NCBI GenBank assembly: GCA_902597575.1
Contig: CACJYF010000002.1
Coordinates: forward strand, 1 to 64,000
Source: an uncultured Pelagibacteraceae bacterium
GTDB taxonomy: Bacteria; Pseudomonadota; Alphaproteobacteria; Pelagibacterales; Pelagibacteraceae
Length of the DNA: 64,000 nucleotides
Direction: 5' to 3'
Of the stretch, positions 40,694-51,125 are shown in pieces. The position numbers and the translations under genes are program-made. The notes beneath the pieces were generated by a model, which saw only the letters and a list, made by a program, of their open reading frames with translations, was not told the origin of the DNA and ran no database searches. Numbering within the stretch: the stretch's first letter is position 1; every line of letters begins with the position of its first letter.

Positions 40694-41845
40694 TTGAGCA
40701 AATCAAATCAATTAGCAAAATTAGATCAATCGGGAAAACCTTATATTATATACAAATCTCAAATTGGATTTGATCTTTACACAAATTTTTCAAAAAAAAT
40801 TGTTTTAAACAATAAAAATATTAAAAGTTTTTTGAAGAAAAAAAATAAAAAAAAAATAAAAAAAACTGATCTTTATATTGGTTTTTTTGGCTACGAACTT
40901 TTGAATAATTTAATTGATATAAAATTACCTAGACAAAAAGATTTTAATTTTCCAAAAGGTATTTTTTATAAACCAGAAAAAAAAATCAAATTAAGTAACA
41001 ACCTTAGTCATTTTAAAAGAGATTTTGAGTCTGGAAGTTTTAAAATAAATATAAATAAAAAAAGCTATACAAAAATATTTAACAGATTTAAAAAAAAAAT
41101 TAAAAGTGGAGAAACGTATCAAATTAAAATTTGCACCAAATACAAAACTAAATCTAAAATAGATCCATTAGATTTTTTTTCAAGGTTATCTAAGACAAAT
41201 TTAGCTCCAGAAGCTTTTATGATTAAAGACAGGAACTATTCAATAGTTAGTTGTTCACCCGAGAATTTAATAACAAAAAAAGGCTCAGAAATATCTACAA
41301 AACCAATTGCTGGAACAGTAAAAAAAACAAAAAATCTTAATAAGTCAAAAGCATTAAATTATTTTAGAAAAAACCTCAAAGAAACTAAAGAGCATAACAT
41401 GATTGTAGATATGGAACGAAATGATCTATCAAGAATTTGCAAGATTGGCACTGTAAGACTATCAAAGCAAAAAATTGTTGAGGAATATAAAGACTTATTT
41501 CATTACGTAAGTCTAATTAAAGGAAAATTAAGAAAAAATATCGATAACGTGGATATAATTAAAGCGATGATGCCAGGTGGTTCAGTTATTGGATGTCCTA
41601 AGATAAACACGCTTAATCTTTTAAATAATCAAGAAAAAGAAAATAGAAATATTTATACAGGTAGCTTTGGTTATATAAAATTTAATGGTGATATGAGATT
41701 TAATATTATTATTAGATCAATTTTAAATTTTAAAAATATGTCAGAGATATCTGTCGCTTCAGGTGTCGTTGTTGATAGTAATGCCAACCATGAATTTAAT
41801 GAAAATTTTTTAAAGGCCAAAGCACTAATTGATTTATTTAAATGA
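40694..41845 (+). CDS. pabB: aminodeoxychorismate/anthranilate synthase component I
   Basis: SGETYQIKICTKYK, VSCSPENLI, EHNMIVDMERNDLSRIC, MMPGGSVIGCPK; TTG start. Confidence 0.87.
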   Translation: MSKSNQLAKLDQSGKPYIIYKSQIGFDLYTNFSKKIVLNNKNIKSFLKKKNKKKIKKTDLYIGFFGYELLNNLIDIKLPRQKDFNFPKGIFYKPEKKIKLSNNLSHFKRDFESGSFKININKKSYTKIFNRFKKKIKSGETYQIKICTKYKTKSKIDPLDFFSRLSKTNLAPEAFMIKDRNYSIVSCSPENLITKKGSEISTKPIAGTVKKTKNLNKSKALNYFRKNLKETKEHNMIVDMERNDLSRICKIGTVRLSKQKIVEEYKDLFHYVSLIKGKLRKNIDNVDIIKAMMPGGSVIGCPKINTLNLLNNQEKENRNIYTGSFGYIKFNGDMRFNIIIRSILNFKNMSEISVASGVVVDSNANHEFNENFLKAKALIDLFK

Positions 41846-42399
41846 TATATGTGATAGATCATAATGACTCATTTACTCACAACGTGGTTCACCAATTTGC
41901 TTTATTTGATAAAGTTGAATGTGATAACTATAATGAGATTAGCGAAAAAAAAATTCATCAAGCTTCAACAATAGTTTTTTCACCGGGGCCAGGTAGCCCA
42001 AAAGATTATCCAATAACTTCTAAAATCTATAAAAGATTTAAGGGAAAGAAAAAGATGATTGGCATTTGTCTAGGGTTTCAACATATTCTTTTTTGTGAAG
42101 GTGGAAGGATTATTGAACAGAAAAAGATATATCATGGTTTTCAATCAAATATCAAAGTAGTTAATGATAAATCTTTATTTCAAAAAGGAAAAATATTTAA
42201 AGTTGGAAGGTATCATTCTTTAAAGTTACAAGAACCTTTTAAATCTAATAATTTTGAGATAACTATGAGATGTTTAAATTCAAAAGTCGCAATGGCATTT
42301 GAAAATCAAAAGGAGAAAATATATGGATTTCAATTTCATCCAGAATCTTTTTTAACTATCAATGGCAAAATACTTATTAAAAAAATCTTATCAGCTTAA
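41842..42399 (+). CDS. pabA: glutamine amidotransferase, component II
   Basis: IDHNDSFTHNVVH, FSPGPGSPKDYP, GICLGFQHI, GFQFHPESF. Confidence 0.88.
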   Translation: MIYVIDHNDSFTHNVVHQFALFDKVECDNYNEISEKKIHQASTIVFSPGPGSPKDYPITSKIYKRFKGKKKMIGICLGFQHILFCEGGRIIEQKKIYHGFQSNIKVVNDKSLFQKGKIFKVGRYHSLKLQEPFKSNNFEITMRCLNSKVAMAFENQKEKIYGFQFHPESFLTINGKILIKKILSA

Positions 42400-43135
42400 A
42401 AATTTAGAGGAAATAGAATTTCATGACCTTTGGGGAGATCATGGAATTTTCACGACGATGTGGATTTTTGGTAGGCCAGGAAAAATTTTATTTTTTAAAA
42501 ATCATTTAAATAATTTAATTAAATCCTTAAATGATTATAAGATCACTAAGAAATCTTTACGAGCTGATATTTTAGCTATTATTAAAAAAAATTTGTCCAA
42601 AAAGAAAAGATATAATCATCTATTAAGAATTGCCCTAAATAAAAAAATAATTTCAATATCTTTAAGAAAAAGAATTAAACCAAAATTAAATTTTAATTTG
42701 AAATTAGTAAAATTAAAACGAGAAAAACCTGAATATAAAAACCTTAAATACAAAAAGATTTTATCATATTTATCTAAAATGGATAATTCCCAATCAGATA
42801 TTGGATTGGTATCTAATAAAAGATTATTGGAAACTGGAACCTCAAATTTATTATTTGTTAAAGATCAAAAATTTTTTACCCCTAGAAAAGGATATTATGA
42901 GGGTAATACTTATAAATTTTTTAAAACAAAAATAAAAAAGATAATCAAAAAAGATATTTTCCTCAAAGAGATAAATAGTTATGATGAAATCTTATTGTTG
43001 GGTTCTGGTAAAGGTGTTACATCGGTTAAAACAATAAATGAGATTAAATGGAAAAGAAAAAATTTAGATAAGTTTAGGTTTCTTTCAAAACATTATAATA
43101 CAGCTATAAATAAATGTAATTCATATAGATTTTAA
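42362..43135 (+). CDS. pabC: aminotransferase class IV (aminodeoxychorismate lyase-like)
   Basis: SNKRLLETGTSNLLFVKDQKFFTP; 3' of pabA. Confidence 0.75.
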   Translation: MAKYLLKKSYQLKNLEEIEFHDLWGDHGIFTTMWIFGRPGKILFFKNHLNNLIKSLNDYKITKKSLRADILAIIKKNLSKKKRYNHLLRIALNKKIISISLRKRIKPKLNFNLKLVKLKREKPEYKNLKYKKILSYLSKMDNSQSDIGLVSNKRLLETGTSNLLFVKDQKFFTPRKGYYEGNTYKFFKTKIKKIIKKDIFLKEINSYDEILLLGSGKGVTSVKTINEIKWKRKNLDKFRFLSKHYNTAINKCNSYRF

Positions 43136-43139
43136 GAGA

Positions 43140-43538
43140 ATGAAAGATCCAAACGAACCTTGTTTATTTTGTAATGTTAAAAAAACAGAATACACTCATG
43201 ATAATAATCTTGCATATGCTAGCTATGACTCTTATCCAGTTACAGAACACCATTGTCTTATTATTCCTAAAAGACATACGATAGACTTTTTTGATCTATC
43301 TAACGAGGAATTGCTAGCCTGTAATGATCTTATTAAAATAATTAAAAATGAAATAATTAAAAAAGATAAATCAGTTAAAGGATTTAATTTAGGGACAAAT
43401 ATTGGAAAAGTATCCGGACAATCAATTTTCCATTGTCATTTTCACTTAATTCCTCGTAGAGAAGGAGATGTTGATAATCCTCAGGGTGGAGTAAGATCAG
43501 TTATTCCAAATAAACAACATTATAAAAGAAATAATTAA
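43140..43538 (+). CDS. HIT family protein
   Basis: GQSIFHCHFHLIPRREGD. Confidence 0.92.
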   Translation: MKDPNEPCLFCNVKKTEYTHDNNLAYASYDSYPVTEHHCLIIPKRHTIDFFDLSNEELLACNDLIKIIKNEIIKKDKSVKGFNLGTNIGKVSGQSIFHCHFHLIPRREGDVDNPQGGVRSVIPNKQHYKRNN

Positions 43539-43636
43539 TCTTGTATAAAAAGACAAATTGACCTTAGTTTGAGGTTGAACTATTCATTCACAATATATAA
43601 AATTTAATATAATTCAAAAATTTAACCAAGGCGGAA

Positions 43637-44431
43637 ATGTTAAGTAATAATCCTTTTTCAATTTTATCAGAGTCAATTTCACCGTTGGCAATGCAATCTT
43701 TTATTGTGGCTATGATTTTATTGATTGTAATCGGTACAGTCATTCAAATGATACATCATAAAAATCTGACCTATTTTTTTAATAATGCAAAAAAAGCAAA
43801 ACTTTCAGCAACTAAAAAACTAGGTGTAGGAGAAAGAGTCTCTGTTATTGCCAAAACAACAGTAGTGGATATTGGCACAACTTCAGAACTTGGTTTTGGA
43901 AAGAGGAGACTTGCTCATGTTCTAGGAATGTATGGTACAATTTTATTTTGGGTATCTTCGGCTATTTTAGTTTTTTGTTACACAGGTGCTGATAAACCTA
44001 GTTCTCAAACTTGGTCAATGCTTTGGCATGTCGGAGCAATACTCACATGCTTAGGAGGATATTGGTTTTGGTTTTTTTTAAGAGTTGACGTTTCTGCTGA
44101 AGCTCATCCTTGGTATAGAATTATTAAAGCTGATTTGTTTGTCTTAGCTTTACTTGCGTGTTCAACTTTTGGGTTGGCTTGGTCTTTCACTCAATTCAAT
44201 GGACAAATTGGACTGTCTTATTTATTTTTAGTTCTATTTATTGCAGCTAATTTAATTCTATTTGGTGGTGTGTATTGGTCAAAATTTGCACACATGTTTT
44301 ATAAACCTGGAGCTGCTATTCAAAAAAATTTAGCTGAAGCTGATGGATCAAGAGATAATTTACCTCCACCAGCTGATGCGCCTGAACAATTTGGCTTGGG
44401 TATAAAAAGAGAAGAGCCAAAACACTATTAA
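43637..44431 (+). CDS. aprM: AprM-like membrane protein, probable anchor of APS reductase
   Basis: multi-TM protein immediately upstream of aprBA. Confidence 0.75.
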   Translation: MLSNNPFSILSESISPLAMQSFIVAMILLIVIGTVIQMIHHKNLTYFFNNAKKAKLSATKKLGVGERVSVIAKTTVVDIGTTSELGFGKRRLAHVLGMYGTILFWVSSAILVFCYTGADKPSSQTWSMLWHVGAILTCLGGYWFWFFLRVDVSAEAHPWYRIIKADLFVLALLACSTFGLAWSFTQFNGQIGLSYLFLVLFIAANLILFGGVYWSKFAHMFYKPGAAIQKNLAEADGSRDNLPPPADAPEQFGLGIKREEPKHY

Positions 44432-44460
44432 TATGTTACATAGAAAGGATAATTAAAATT

Positions 44461-44931
44461 ATGTCAACTTTTGTATACATGACTAGATGTGATGGCTGTG
44501 GTCATTGCGTAGATATTTGCCCTTCAGATATCATGCACATTGATGAAAATATTAGACGTGCAAAAAATATTGAACCAAACTTTTGTTGGGAGTGTTATTC
44601 GTGTGTTAAAGCATGTCCTAATCATGCTATTGATGTAAGAGGGTATGCTGATTTTGCCCCAATGGGTCACAGTGTTAGAGTTAGACGAGAAGAAGAAAAA
44701 GGAACTATCTCTTGGAAAATAAAATTTAGAAACGGAACAGAGAAAAACTTCGTTTCACCTATAACAACTAAACCTTGGGGAAAATTTATTCCTAAGCTTG
44801 CAGAAGGGGACACACCCAATCAAGGAGAAATTAATTCACAGAGATTATATAGTGAGCCAGAGGGTTTAAATACTAATCAAGAATTACCATCGGTCCCAAA
44901 AGAGTCTTTTAAAAAAGGAGTTTATTATTAA
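44461..44931 (+). CDS. aprB: adenylylsulfate reductase beta subunit
   Basis: TRCDGCGHCVDICPSDIM, CWECYSCVKACPNHAIDVRGYADF. Confidence 0.93.
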   Translation: MSTFVYMTRCDGCGHCVDICPSDIMHIDENIRRAKNIEPNFCWECYSCVKACPNHAIDVRGYADFAPMGHSVRVRREEEKGTISWKIKFRNGTEKNFVSPITTKPWGKFIPKLAEGDTPNQGEINSQRLYSEPEGLNTNQELPSVPKESFKKGVYY

Positions 44932-46790
44932 TGGCCAAACATAAGACCCATTATGAAGAGTGTGATGTATTGGTTGTTGGTGGTGGAATGGCTGGAACGG
45001 GAGCAACTTTCGAAGCTCGTCATTGGGGTAGAGATTTAAAGATTGTTTGTGTTGAGAAAGCTAACATCGATAGAAGTGGAGCTGTAGCTCAAGGATTATA
45101 TGCCATCAACTGTTACATGGGTATGCAGTGGGATGAAAATCAGCCTGAAGATCATGTAAGATATGCCCGAAATGATTTAATGGGAATGGTCAGAGAAGAT
45201 TTAGGATATGACATGGCTCGACATGTAGACTCGACTGTTCACATGTTTGATGAATGGGGTCTTCCAATGATGAAAAATGAAAAAACAGGAAGATATTTAA
45301 GAGAAGGAAAGTGGCAGATTATGATTCATGGTGAGAGTTATAAACCAATTGTAGCTGAAGCAGCAAAAAAATCTGCCGATAAAATTTACAATAGAATAAT
45401 GGTTACACATTTATTAATGGATGAATCTCAAGAGAACAGAATTGGTGGAGCAGTTGGCTTTAATATGAGAACTGGAGACTTCCATGTGTTTAGAGCAAAA
45501 GCTGTTATCGTCTCTGCAGGTGGAGCATCACATATATTTAAACCAAGAGCTGTAGGTGAGGGTATGGGCAGAACTTGGTACGCGCCGTGGAGTAATGGAT
45601 CAGCATATGCTTTACCTATAGCAGCTGGTGCAAAGATGACTCAAATGGAAAACAGAATTGTTTTATGTAGATTTAAAGATGGTTATGGACCTGTTGGTGC
45701 ATACTTTTTACATTTAAAAACATATACTCAAAATGCTAATGGTGAAAACTATGAAAAAAAATGGTACGACCAAACAAAAGAGTTAGTAGGTGAGTATATT
45801 GATCACCATCCAACTCCAACATGTTTAAGAAATCACGCATTTATTCAAGAAGTGGCTGCGGGAGGTGGACCAATCCACATGGTGACTAAAGAGGCTTTCC
45901 AAGATCCACATTTAGAGACCGTAGGATGGGAAAATTTTTTAGGTATGACAGTTGGGCAAGCTGTTGTTTGGGCTTCGCAAAATATTGATCCAAAATATAC
46001 CAATCCTGAATTAACAACCTCGGAACCTTATGTGATGGGATCACACGCAACGTGTTCTGGAGCTTGGGTGAGTGGACCAGAAGATTTATCTCCACCTGAA
46101 TATTTTTGGGGATATAATCGAATGTTAACTATTGATGGCCTATTTGGAGCTGGTGACACTGTTGGTGGAAGCGCTCATAAATTTTCATCAGGCTCATTTA
46201 CTGAAGGAAGACTAGCAGCCAAAGCAGCAGTGAAATACATACAGGACAAAAAAGCAGACGGAATTAAAGTTTCGGATAAACAATGTGATGATTTCAAAAA
46301 AGCTGTTTATAAACCTCTAGATACTTATACTGTTGCTCAAAACGAAATAACTGGGGGAACAGTTTCACCGAGCTATATTTCACCTATTCAAGGTCTACAA
46401 AGACTTCAAAAAATTATGGACGAATATGTGGGAGGAATTACCTCTAACTATATGACAAATGGAAACTTATTAAAAAAAGCTCTGCAATTGTTAGACTGGC
46501 TTCAAGAAGATTTAGAAAAAGTAGGAGCTGAAGATTATCATCAATTAATGAGAGCTTGGGAATTAAAGCATAGGGCGCTGACTTCTCAGTGTGTGACTGA
46601 ACATACATTATTTAGAGAAGAAACTCGTTGGCCAGGATATTATTATAGAGGTGATCATATGAAGTTAGATGATGAAAACTGGCATTGTTTGACGGTATCT
46701 AGAAGGGATCCTAAAACTGGTAAATTTAGTCTTGAGAAGGTCCCTGTGTATCATATTGTTGATGAAAAAGAGAAGAAAAAAGCTTCTTAA
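44931..46790 (+). CDS. aprA: adenylylsulfate reductase alpha subunit
   Basis: VVGGGMAGTGATFEARHWG, RSGAVAQGLYAINCYMG. Confidence 0.95.
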   Translation: MAKHKTHYEECDVLVVGGGMAGTGATFEARHWGRDLKIVCVEKANIDRSGAVAQGLYAINCYMGMQWDENQPEDHVRYARNDLMGMVREDLGYDMARHVDSTVHMFDEWGLPMMKNEKTGRYLREGKWQIMIHGESYKPIVAEAAKKSADKIYNRIMVTHLLMDESQENRIGGAVGFNMRTGDFHVFRAKAVIVSAGGASHIFKPRAVGEGMGRTWYAPWSNGSAYALPIAAGAKMTQMENRIVLCRFKDGYGPVGAYFLHLKTYTQNANGENYEKKWYDQTKELVGEYIDHHPTPTCLRNHAFIQEVAAGGGPIHMVTKEAFQDPHLETVGWENFLGMTVGQAVVWASQNIDPKYTNPELTTSEPYVMGSHATCSGAWVSGPEDLSPPEYFWGYNRMLTIDGLFGAGDTVGGSAHKFSSGSFTEGRLAAKAAVKYIQDKKADGIKVSDKQCDDFKKAVYKPLDTYTVAQNEITGGTVSPSYISPIQGLQRLQKIMDEYVGGITSNYMTNGNLLKKALQLLDWLQEDLEKVGAEDYHQLMRAWELKHRALTSQCVTEHTLFREETRWPGYYYRGDHMKLDDENWHCLTVSRRDPKTGKFSLEKVPVYHIVDEKEKKKAS

Positions 46791-46813
46791 TCTAATATTA
46801 TAAAGAGTAATCA

Positions 46814-47164
46814 ATGGATCTATTATCTAAATCAGATGAGGAGATATTCGAAATTGGTAAACCCTTCTGGGAAAACTTAGTTAGATCCTCCAATTTGAAA
46901 GATTATGGCGGTTTTACCAGAGATTTTTCCACTCAAATGCTTTTCGGAGCTAATGAGGTCGAATTAGGTAAACAATGGGCTAATAACAAACTAATTGTAA
47001 ACTTAAATGAAACATATGAGCCATTTGGCACTCTAAGAAGAGGTGATCATATAACAGTATTAATAAAGCAGACAAACAAAGAAATCCAAGGTGAATTTTT
47101 AGGCAGACTTGTGCTTGGAGTAGAGGATGGCGAGGTTAAAGTTTTTGGTGCAACTATCTACTAA
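46814..47164 (+). CDS. conserved-looking hypothetical protein directly 3' of aprA
   Basis: 116-aa ORF in the apr operon; no recognised domain. Confidence 0.7.
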   Translation: MDLLSKSDEEIFEIGKPFWENLVRSSNLKDYGGFTRDFSTQMLFGANEVELGKQWANNKLIVNLNETYEPFGTLRRGDHITVLIKQTNKEIQGEFLGRLVLGVEDGEVKVFGATIY

Positions 47165-47227
47165 AAAAAGAATTAATTTTTCAATAATAGTTTGACAATT
47201 TATCTACCGGGTGTATGAGAAATATAG

Positions 47228-47362
47228 ATGCACCTTCCAAATATAAAAATACCTCAATTACTTTCTGAAAAAAAAACAACATTAATTAAAACTGGAATTT
47301 TTTCAGCGATTGTAGCTTGTTGGGGCGTGATCTTATTTGGAACTTTTATAACTTTTAGTTAA
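47228..47362 (+). CDS. small single-TM protein, 44 aa (MHLPNIKIPQLLSEKKTTLIKTGIFSAIVACWGVILFGTFITFS)
   Basis: ATG-to-TAA ORF between apr operon and TauE gene; absent from ORF track. Confidence 0.5.
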   Translation: MHLPNIKIPQLLSEKKTTLIKTGIFSAIVACWGVILFGTFITFS

Positions 47363-47384
47363 GTTATATTTAAAGTTTTTTTAG

Positions 47385-48479
47385 ATGGATGTTTTTTTAC
47401 CTATAGCCCAAGTATTTATTAACCCTGTCGAAATACTTTTAATAAGTGCTATAGTTGGAGTTCTTTCTGGTTTATTTGGTGTAGGAGGTGGTTTCTTAAT
47501 GACACCTTTTTTAATCTTCATGGGCGTTCCCCCAGCTTATGCAGTTGCTAACGAGGCCAACAATATCTTGGCAACTTCTGTATCTGGATCCACCACTCAT
47601 TGGTTAAAAAATACTTTAGATTACAAAATGGGATTAATGATTGTAATTGGTGGAACTATAGGAACTATAGTAGGTATTTTTACTTTCACATATTTTAAAG
47701 ACATCGGTAAAATAGATACGGTAATTTCTTTAGCCTATATGTATATTCTTGCAATAATTGGGACTCTGATGTTAGTGGAAAGTCTAGGTGAGATTGATAA
47801 AGCCAAAAAGAATATTGTAGAGAAAAAAAAATTACATGTTCATTATTGGATACATGGACTTCCTTTTAGAATGAGGTTTCCAAAATCAAAACTATATGAA
47901 AGTATATTCACACCGATCATAATTGGATTAGTTGTTGGGTTTATAGCAGCTATAATGGGGATCGGCGGTGCATTTATCTTAGTGCCGGCAATGATTTATA
48001 TTATTAAGATGCCGACAAAATTAGTTCCTGGAACTTCCTTATTCGTAACAATTTTTGTAAGTGTCATAGTTACATTTCTTCATTCAATTAATTATGGTTC
48101 AATAGATCTAATGTTAGTGTTAATGTTAGTTATAGGCTCAATAGTCGGAGTACAGGTAGGCCAAAAACTTGGTGAGCAAATTGATAGTTCTGGATTAAAA
48201 GCATTATTGGCAATTTTACTATTAATTGTGGGAATAGTAATTGCTTATGATACTTTTTTTGCAGAAGAAATACTGAATGGCACAACACCTATAAGCTCAA
48301 AAGACTTAAATTTCTTCTCAAAGTTTATTAAAGAGTTTTCAGAGGATATGCCATTCTTCTATGGATTATTTTCGATTTTATTTGCTGTAATTTTAGGAAT
48401 TGCAGCTGCATTTATTAGAAGATCAATTTCAAAGTTCAGAGAAAAATATTTTAAAAAACCAGTTAAACAATCTAAATAA
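47385..48479 (+). CDS. TauE/SafE family sulfite/sulfonate exporter
   Basis: GVLSGLFGVGGGFLMTPFLIFMGVPPAYAVANEANNI, MGIGGAFILVPAMIYI. Confidence 0.9.
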   Translation: MDVFLPIAQVFINPVEILLISAIVGVLSGLFGVGGGFLMTPFLIFMGVPPAYAVANEANNILATSVSGSTTHWLKNTLDYKMGLMIVIGGTIGTIVGIFTFTYFKDIGKIDTVISLAYMYILAIIGTLMLVESLGEIDKAKKNIVEKKKLHVHYWIHGLPFRMRFPKSKLYESIFTPIIIGLVVGFIAAIMGIGGAFILVPAMIYIIKMPTKLVPGTSLFVTIFVSVIVTFLHSINYGSIDLMLVLMLVIGSIVGVQVGQKLGEQIDSSGLKALLAILLLIVGIVIAYDTFFAEEILNGTTPISSKDLNFFSKFIKEFSEDMPFFYGLFSILFAVILGIAAAFIRRSISKFREKYFKKPVKQSK

Positions 48480-49539
48480 AAAATTTTATATAAGTTTCTA
48501 TAGTTATAATACTCACAACTCCTACAGTTAACATTGCCGTAAATCCAACAACAAAAGGTTTATAACCCATATTTCTAATATCTTTTAAGTTTGTTGATAA
48601 GCCTATAGCAGCCATAGCCATAGTTAAGAAAACTTTAGAACTTGCTTTAACAAAATCTATAATTTCAATCCAATTATTATCAGTTGAGAAAACTTCATCA
48701 CCAACATTTCTTAAAATTATCATCCCAACAAAACCTAAAATAAAATAAGGAAATATACTTAAAATGGAGTAACCCTTTTCTTTTACCTGACCTCTATTAT
48801 AAAGAAAGGCAAAAAGAGGAATCATCACTATCAAAAAAGTATTTCTTAAAAGCTTTGTGACAGTTGCAATATTTAATGTTTCAGGACTATTGTACTGTTG
48901 ATCATATATTAATCCTGCTGCAGCAACTTGTGATGTTTCGTGTATAGCTGTTCCTAAAAAAAGACCTGCAAATAATGAATTTCCCTCAAAATAGAAATTT
49001 GAGAAGTAAGGGTAAAACAACATCGACAATATTCCGAATAAAGTAATATTTGCGATTGCATAAGAAATTTCACTTTTATTTGCTTTTATTACAGGCGCGG
49101 TTGCCATAATAGCAGTGGTGCCACAAACGCTGCTTCCAATTGATATTAAGTAAGCCATCCGAGTTGGTATCTGAAGTTTTCTAATTAAAAGCTTAATTAC
49201 GATTAAGACGCTAACTATACAAATTAATATCAATGGAATTGCAATTTTTCCAAACTCTAAAAACTCAAACGGCTTTAATTGTATGCCTAAACAGATTATG
49301 CCAAGTTTTAAGATATAATCTCTACTAAAATCTAATCCTTTTTGAAAACTTTCTCTAATTTTAAAAAAATTTCCAAAGAAAATACCGAGTAGGATTGCTA
49401 TCATAGCTGTGGAGATCGGACTTTTGCTATATCCTAAAAGATCAATACCAATAATGTTATTAAAACCTTGGGATAGAGAATAAAGAACAAATGCAAGAAC
49501 TATGCCTGGTATGAACACCAAGTAATTTTTAAAAAACAT
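48472..49539 (-). CDS. YeiH/UPF0324 family putative sulfate exporter
   Basis: GICLGIQLKPFEFLEFG, SVCGTTAIMATAPVIKANKSEISYAIA, HETSQVAAAG. Confidence 0.88.
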   Translation of the reverse strand: MFFKNYLVFIPGIVLAFVLYSLSQGFNNIIGIDLLGYSKSPISTAMIAILLGIFFGNFFKIRESFQKGLDFSRDYILKLGIICLGIQLKPFEFLEFGKIAIPLILICIVSVLIVIKLLIRKLQIPTRMAYLISIGSSVCGTTAIMATAPVIKANKSEISYAIANITLFGILSMLFYPYFSNFYFEGNSLFAGLFLGTAIHETSQVAAAGLIYDQQYNSPETLNIATVTKLLRNTFLIVMIPLFAFLYNRGQVKEKGYSILSIFPYFILGFVGMIILRNVGDEVFSTDNNWIEIIDFVKASSKVFLTMAMAAIGLSTNLKDIRNMGYKPFVVGFTAMLTVGVVSIITIETYIKFFI

Positions 49540-49554
49540 TCTTTAATTTAGTGA

Positions 49555-50721
49555 TTATGCGCTTCTATAAAGTTTAGTCATAACAAATTCTTTATGACCT
49601 AAAGCTTCTGCACAGGTTAATCTTCCATTAGCTACTCTTAGTGTTGTCTCAATGAGCTTATCTCCTGCTTCAGACAAGTTCATTTCCCTTGAAAGAATCT
49701 TTGATACATCGCAATCAACATGCTCACTCATGCTTTTAGCTGTTAATGGGTTAGCAGTTAGTTTTACGACAGGCTCTATAGGGTTTCCAACTATATTCCC
49801 TTGGCCTGTTGGAAATAAATGAATGTTAAATCCTCCTGCAGCTTGAAGTGTAATACATTCTGCTGCTGCTGAAGATGTATCCATGAAGTAAAGTCCTGGA
49901 CCTTTTGCTGGCTCCTCAGCTGGCTCAAGTACATCTATAAATTTTAAGTTTCCTATTTTTTGAAAATTTCCAAATGCTTTTTCTTCAATTGTGGTTAAAC
50001 CACCTGCAATATTTCCAGCAGTTGGTTGACTTTCTGAAAGATCATTAGTTGCTTCTTTCAATATGAAATCATTATATTCATTCCATGTCTTCATAAATTT
50101 TTCAGAAGCTTCTTTAGTTGCTCCTCTTGCAGCACAGACATTTTCTGCCCCAGTAAGTTCAGATGTCTCACCAAAACATAAATGAACACCTAATGGTTCT
50201 AATTTTTCCATTAAATTTCCAACAGTTGGATTTGATGCTAATCCTGATGTTGTATCTGACTCCCCACATTTTACTGAGATCCATAAATCACTCATTGGAC
50301 ACTCTTCTCTTTGTTTTTCAGATGCCCATTGTGAAAATTCTTGCGCTTTTTTTGAAGCTTTCATGACTGTTCCAATATCCCCTGTACGCTCTATGTGAAA
50401 ACCTTCAACTGGTTTTCCTGTTTTAGCGATCCCATCAACAATTTTTTTAGTCCATTTAGGCTCAATACCAATCACAATAACTGCAGCTACATTTGGGTTA
50501 CTGCCTGTTCCAATCATTGTTCTAAAATGTAAATCTAAGTCTGCTCCAAATTGTAGTCTTCCGTAAGAATGTGGTAGTGCAATCGTTCCTTTTATATTGT
50601 TAGCGACTGCTTCAGCACATGCATTAGAAATGTCATCAACAGGTAATATAATTACATGATTTCTAGTTCCTGCTCTGCCGTTTTCTCTTTTATAACCTAA
50701 AAAACTTTTTGGAATTTCCAT
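49555..50721 (-). CDS. suyB: UxaA-family C-terminal protein, probable (2R)-sulfolactate sulfo-lyase subunit beta
   Basis: [57 protein letters not shown]; adjacent to suyA-like and xsc. Confidence 0.8.
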   Translation of the reverse strand: MEIPKSFLGYKRENGRAGTRNHVIILPVDDISNACAEAVANNIKGTIALPHSYGRLQFGADLDLHFRTMIGTGSNPNVAAVIVIGIEPKWTKKIVDGIAKTGKPVEGFHIERTGDIGTVMKASKKAQEFSQWASEKQREECPMSDLWISVKCGESDTTSGLASNPTVGNLMEKLEPLGVHLCFGETSELTGAENVCAARGATKEASEKFMKTWNEYNDFILKEATNDLSESQPTAGNIAGGLTTIEEKAFGNFQKIGNLKFIDVLEPAEEPAKGPGLYFMDTSSAAAECITLQAAGGFNIHLFPTGQGNIVGNPIEPVVKLTANPLTAKSMSEHVDCDVSKILSREMNLSEAGDKLIETTLRVANGRLTCAEALGHKEFVMTKLYRSA

Positions 50722-50724
50722 TAT

Positions 50725-51009
50725 TTACCACTTTTTAGTTTTTACATTATGAACATGAACATGTTCACCTTTTTTGATTGCTTTAACAACTTTACCAATA
50801 TCATGACCATACTTTAAAATAGTGTCACCTTCCTTTAAATCGACCATCGCAATTTTATGACCTAGAGGTATTTCATCTATTGATTGAATAGATGCCGAGC
50901 TATCATTTTCCATAATCCAGCATTTACAGTCTTGTTTTGGGGTTATTTTCTCTATCACTACTACACCTACATTATCTTTTTTGTCGTGAATTATGATATC
51001 TGTAGCCAT
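50725..51009 (-). CDS. suyA: SAF/UxaA N-terminal domain protein, probable (2R)-sulfolactate sulfo-lyase subunit alpha
   Basis: SAF-like MATDIIIHDKKDNVGVVV...GHKIAMVDLKEGDTILKYGHDIGKV. Confidence 0.78.
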   Translation of the reverse strand: MATDIIIHDKKDNVGVVVIEKITPKQDCKCWIMENDSSASIQSIDEIPLGHKIAMVDLKEGDTILKYGHDIGKVVKAIKKGEHVHVHNVKTKKW

Positions 51010-51073
51010 ATATAGTGTCGAAATGTTTATTTGAATTTCCAAAAATCTTATATATTAATCGCGTCTATTAAGA

Positions 51074-51096
51074 AATAGTTTTATAAAAAAACTATT
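51074..51096. promoter_or_regulatory. 9-bp inverted repeat AATAGTTTT-ataaa-AAAACTATT in suyA/xsc divergent promoter region
   Basis: perfect inverted repeat read directly. Confidence 0.4.
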
Positions 51097-51125
51097 ACAT
51101 ATACTGGTTTAGAAAGGCTCTAATA

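Noticed and set aside
40800-41110. Poly-A/AAAAAT runs that look like low-complexity repeats
   Set aside because: Lie within the pabB coding frame as Lys/Asn codons in an AT-rich genome
43540-43636. Possible structured leader upstream of aprM (ACCTTA-gtt-TGAGGT)
   Set aside because: Only a 6-bp stem including a G-U pair; not distinguishable from background
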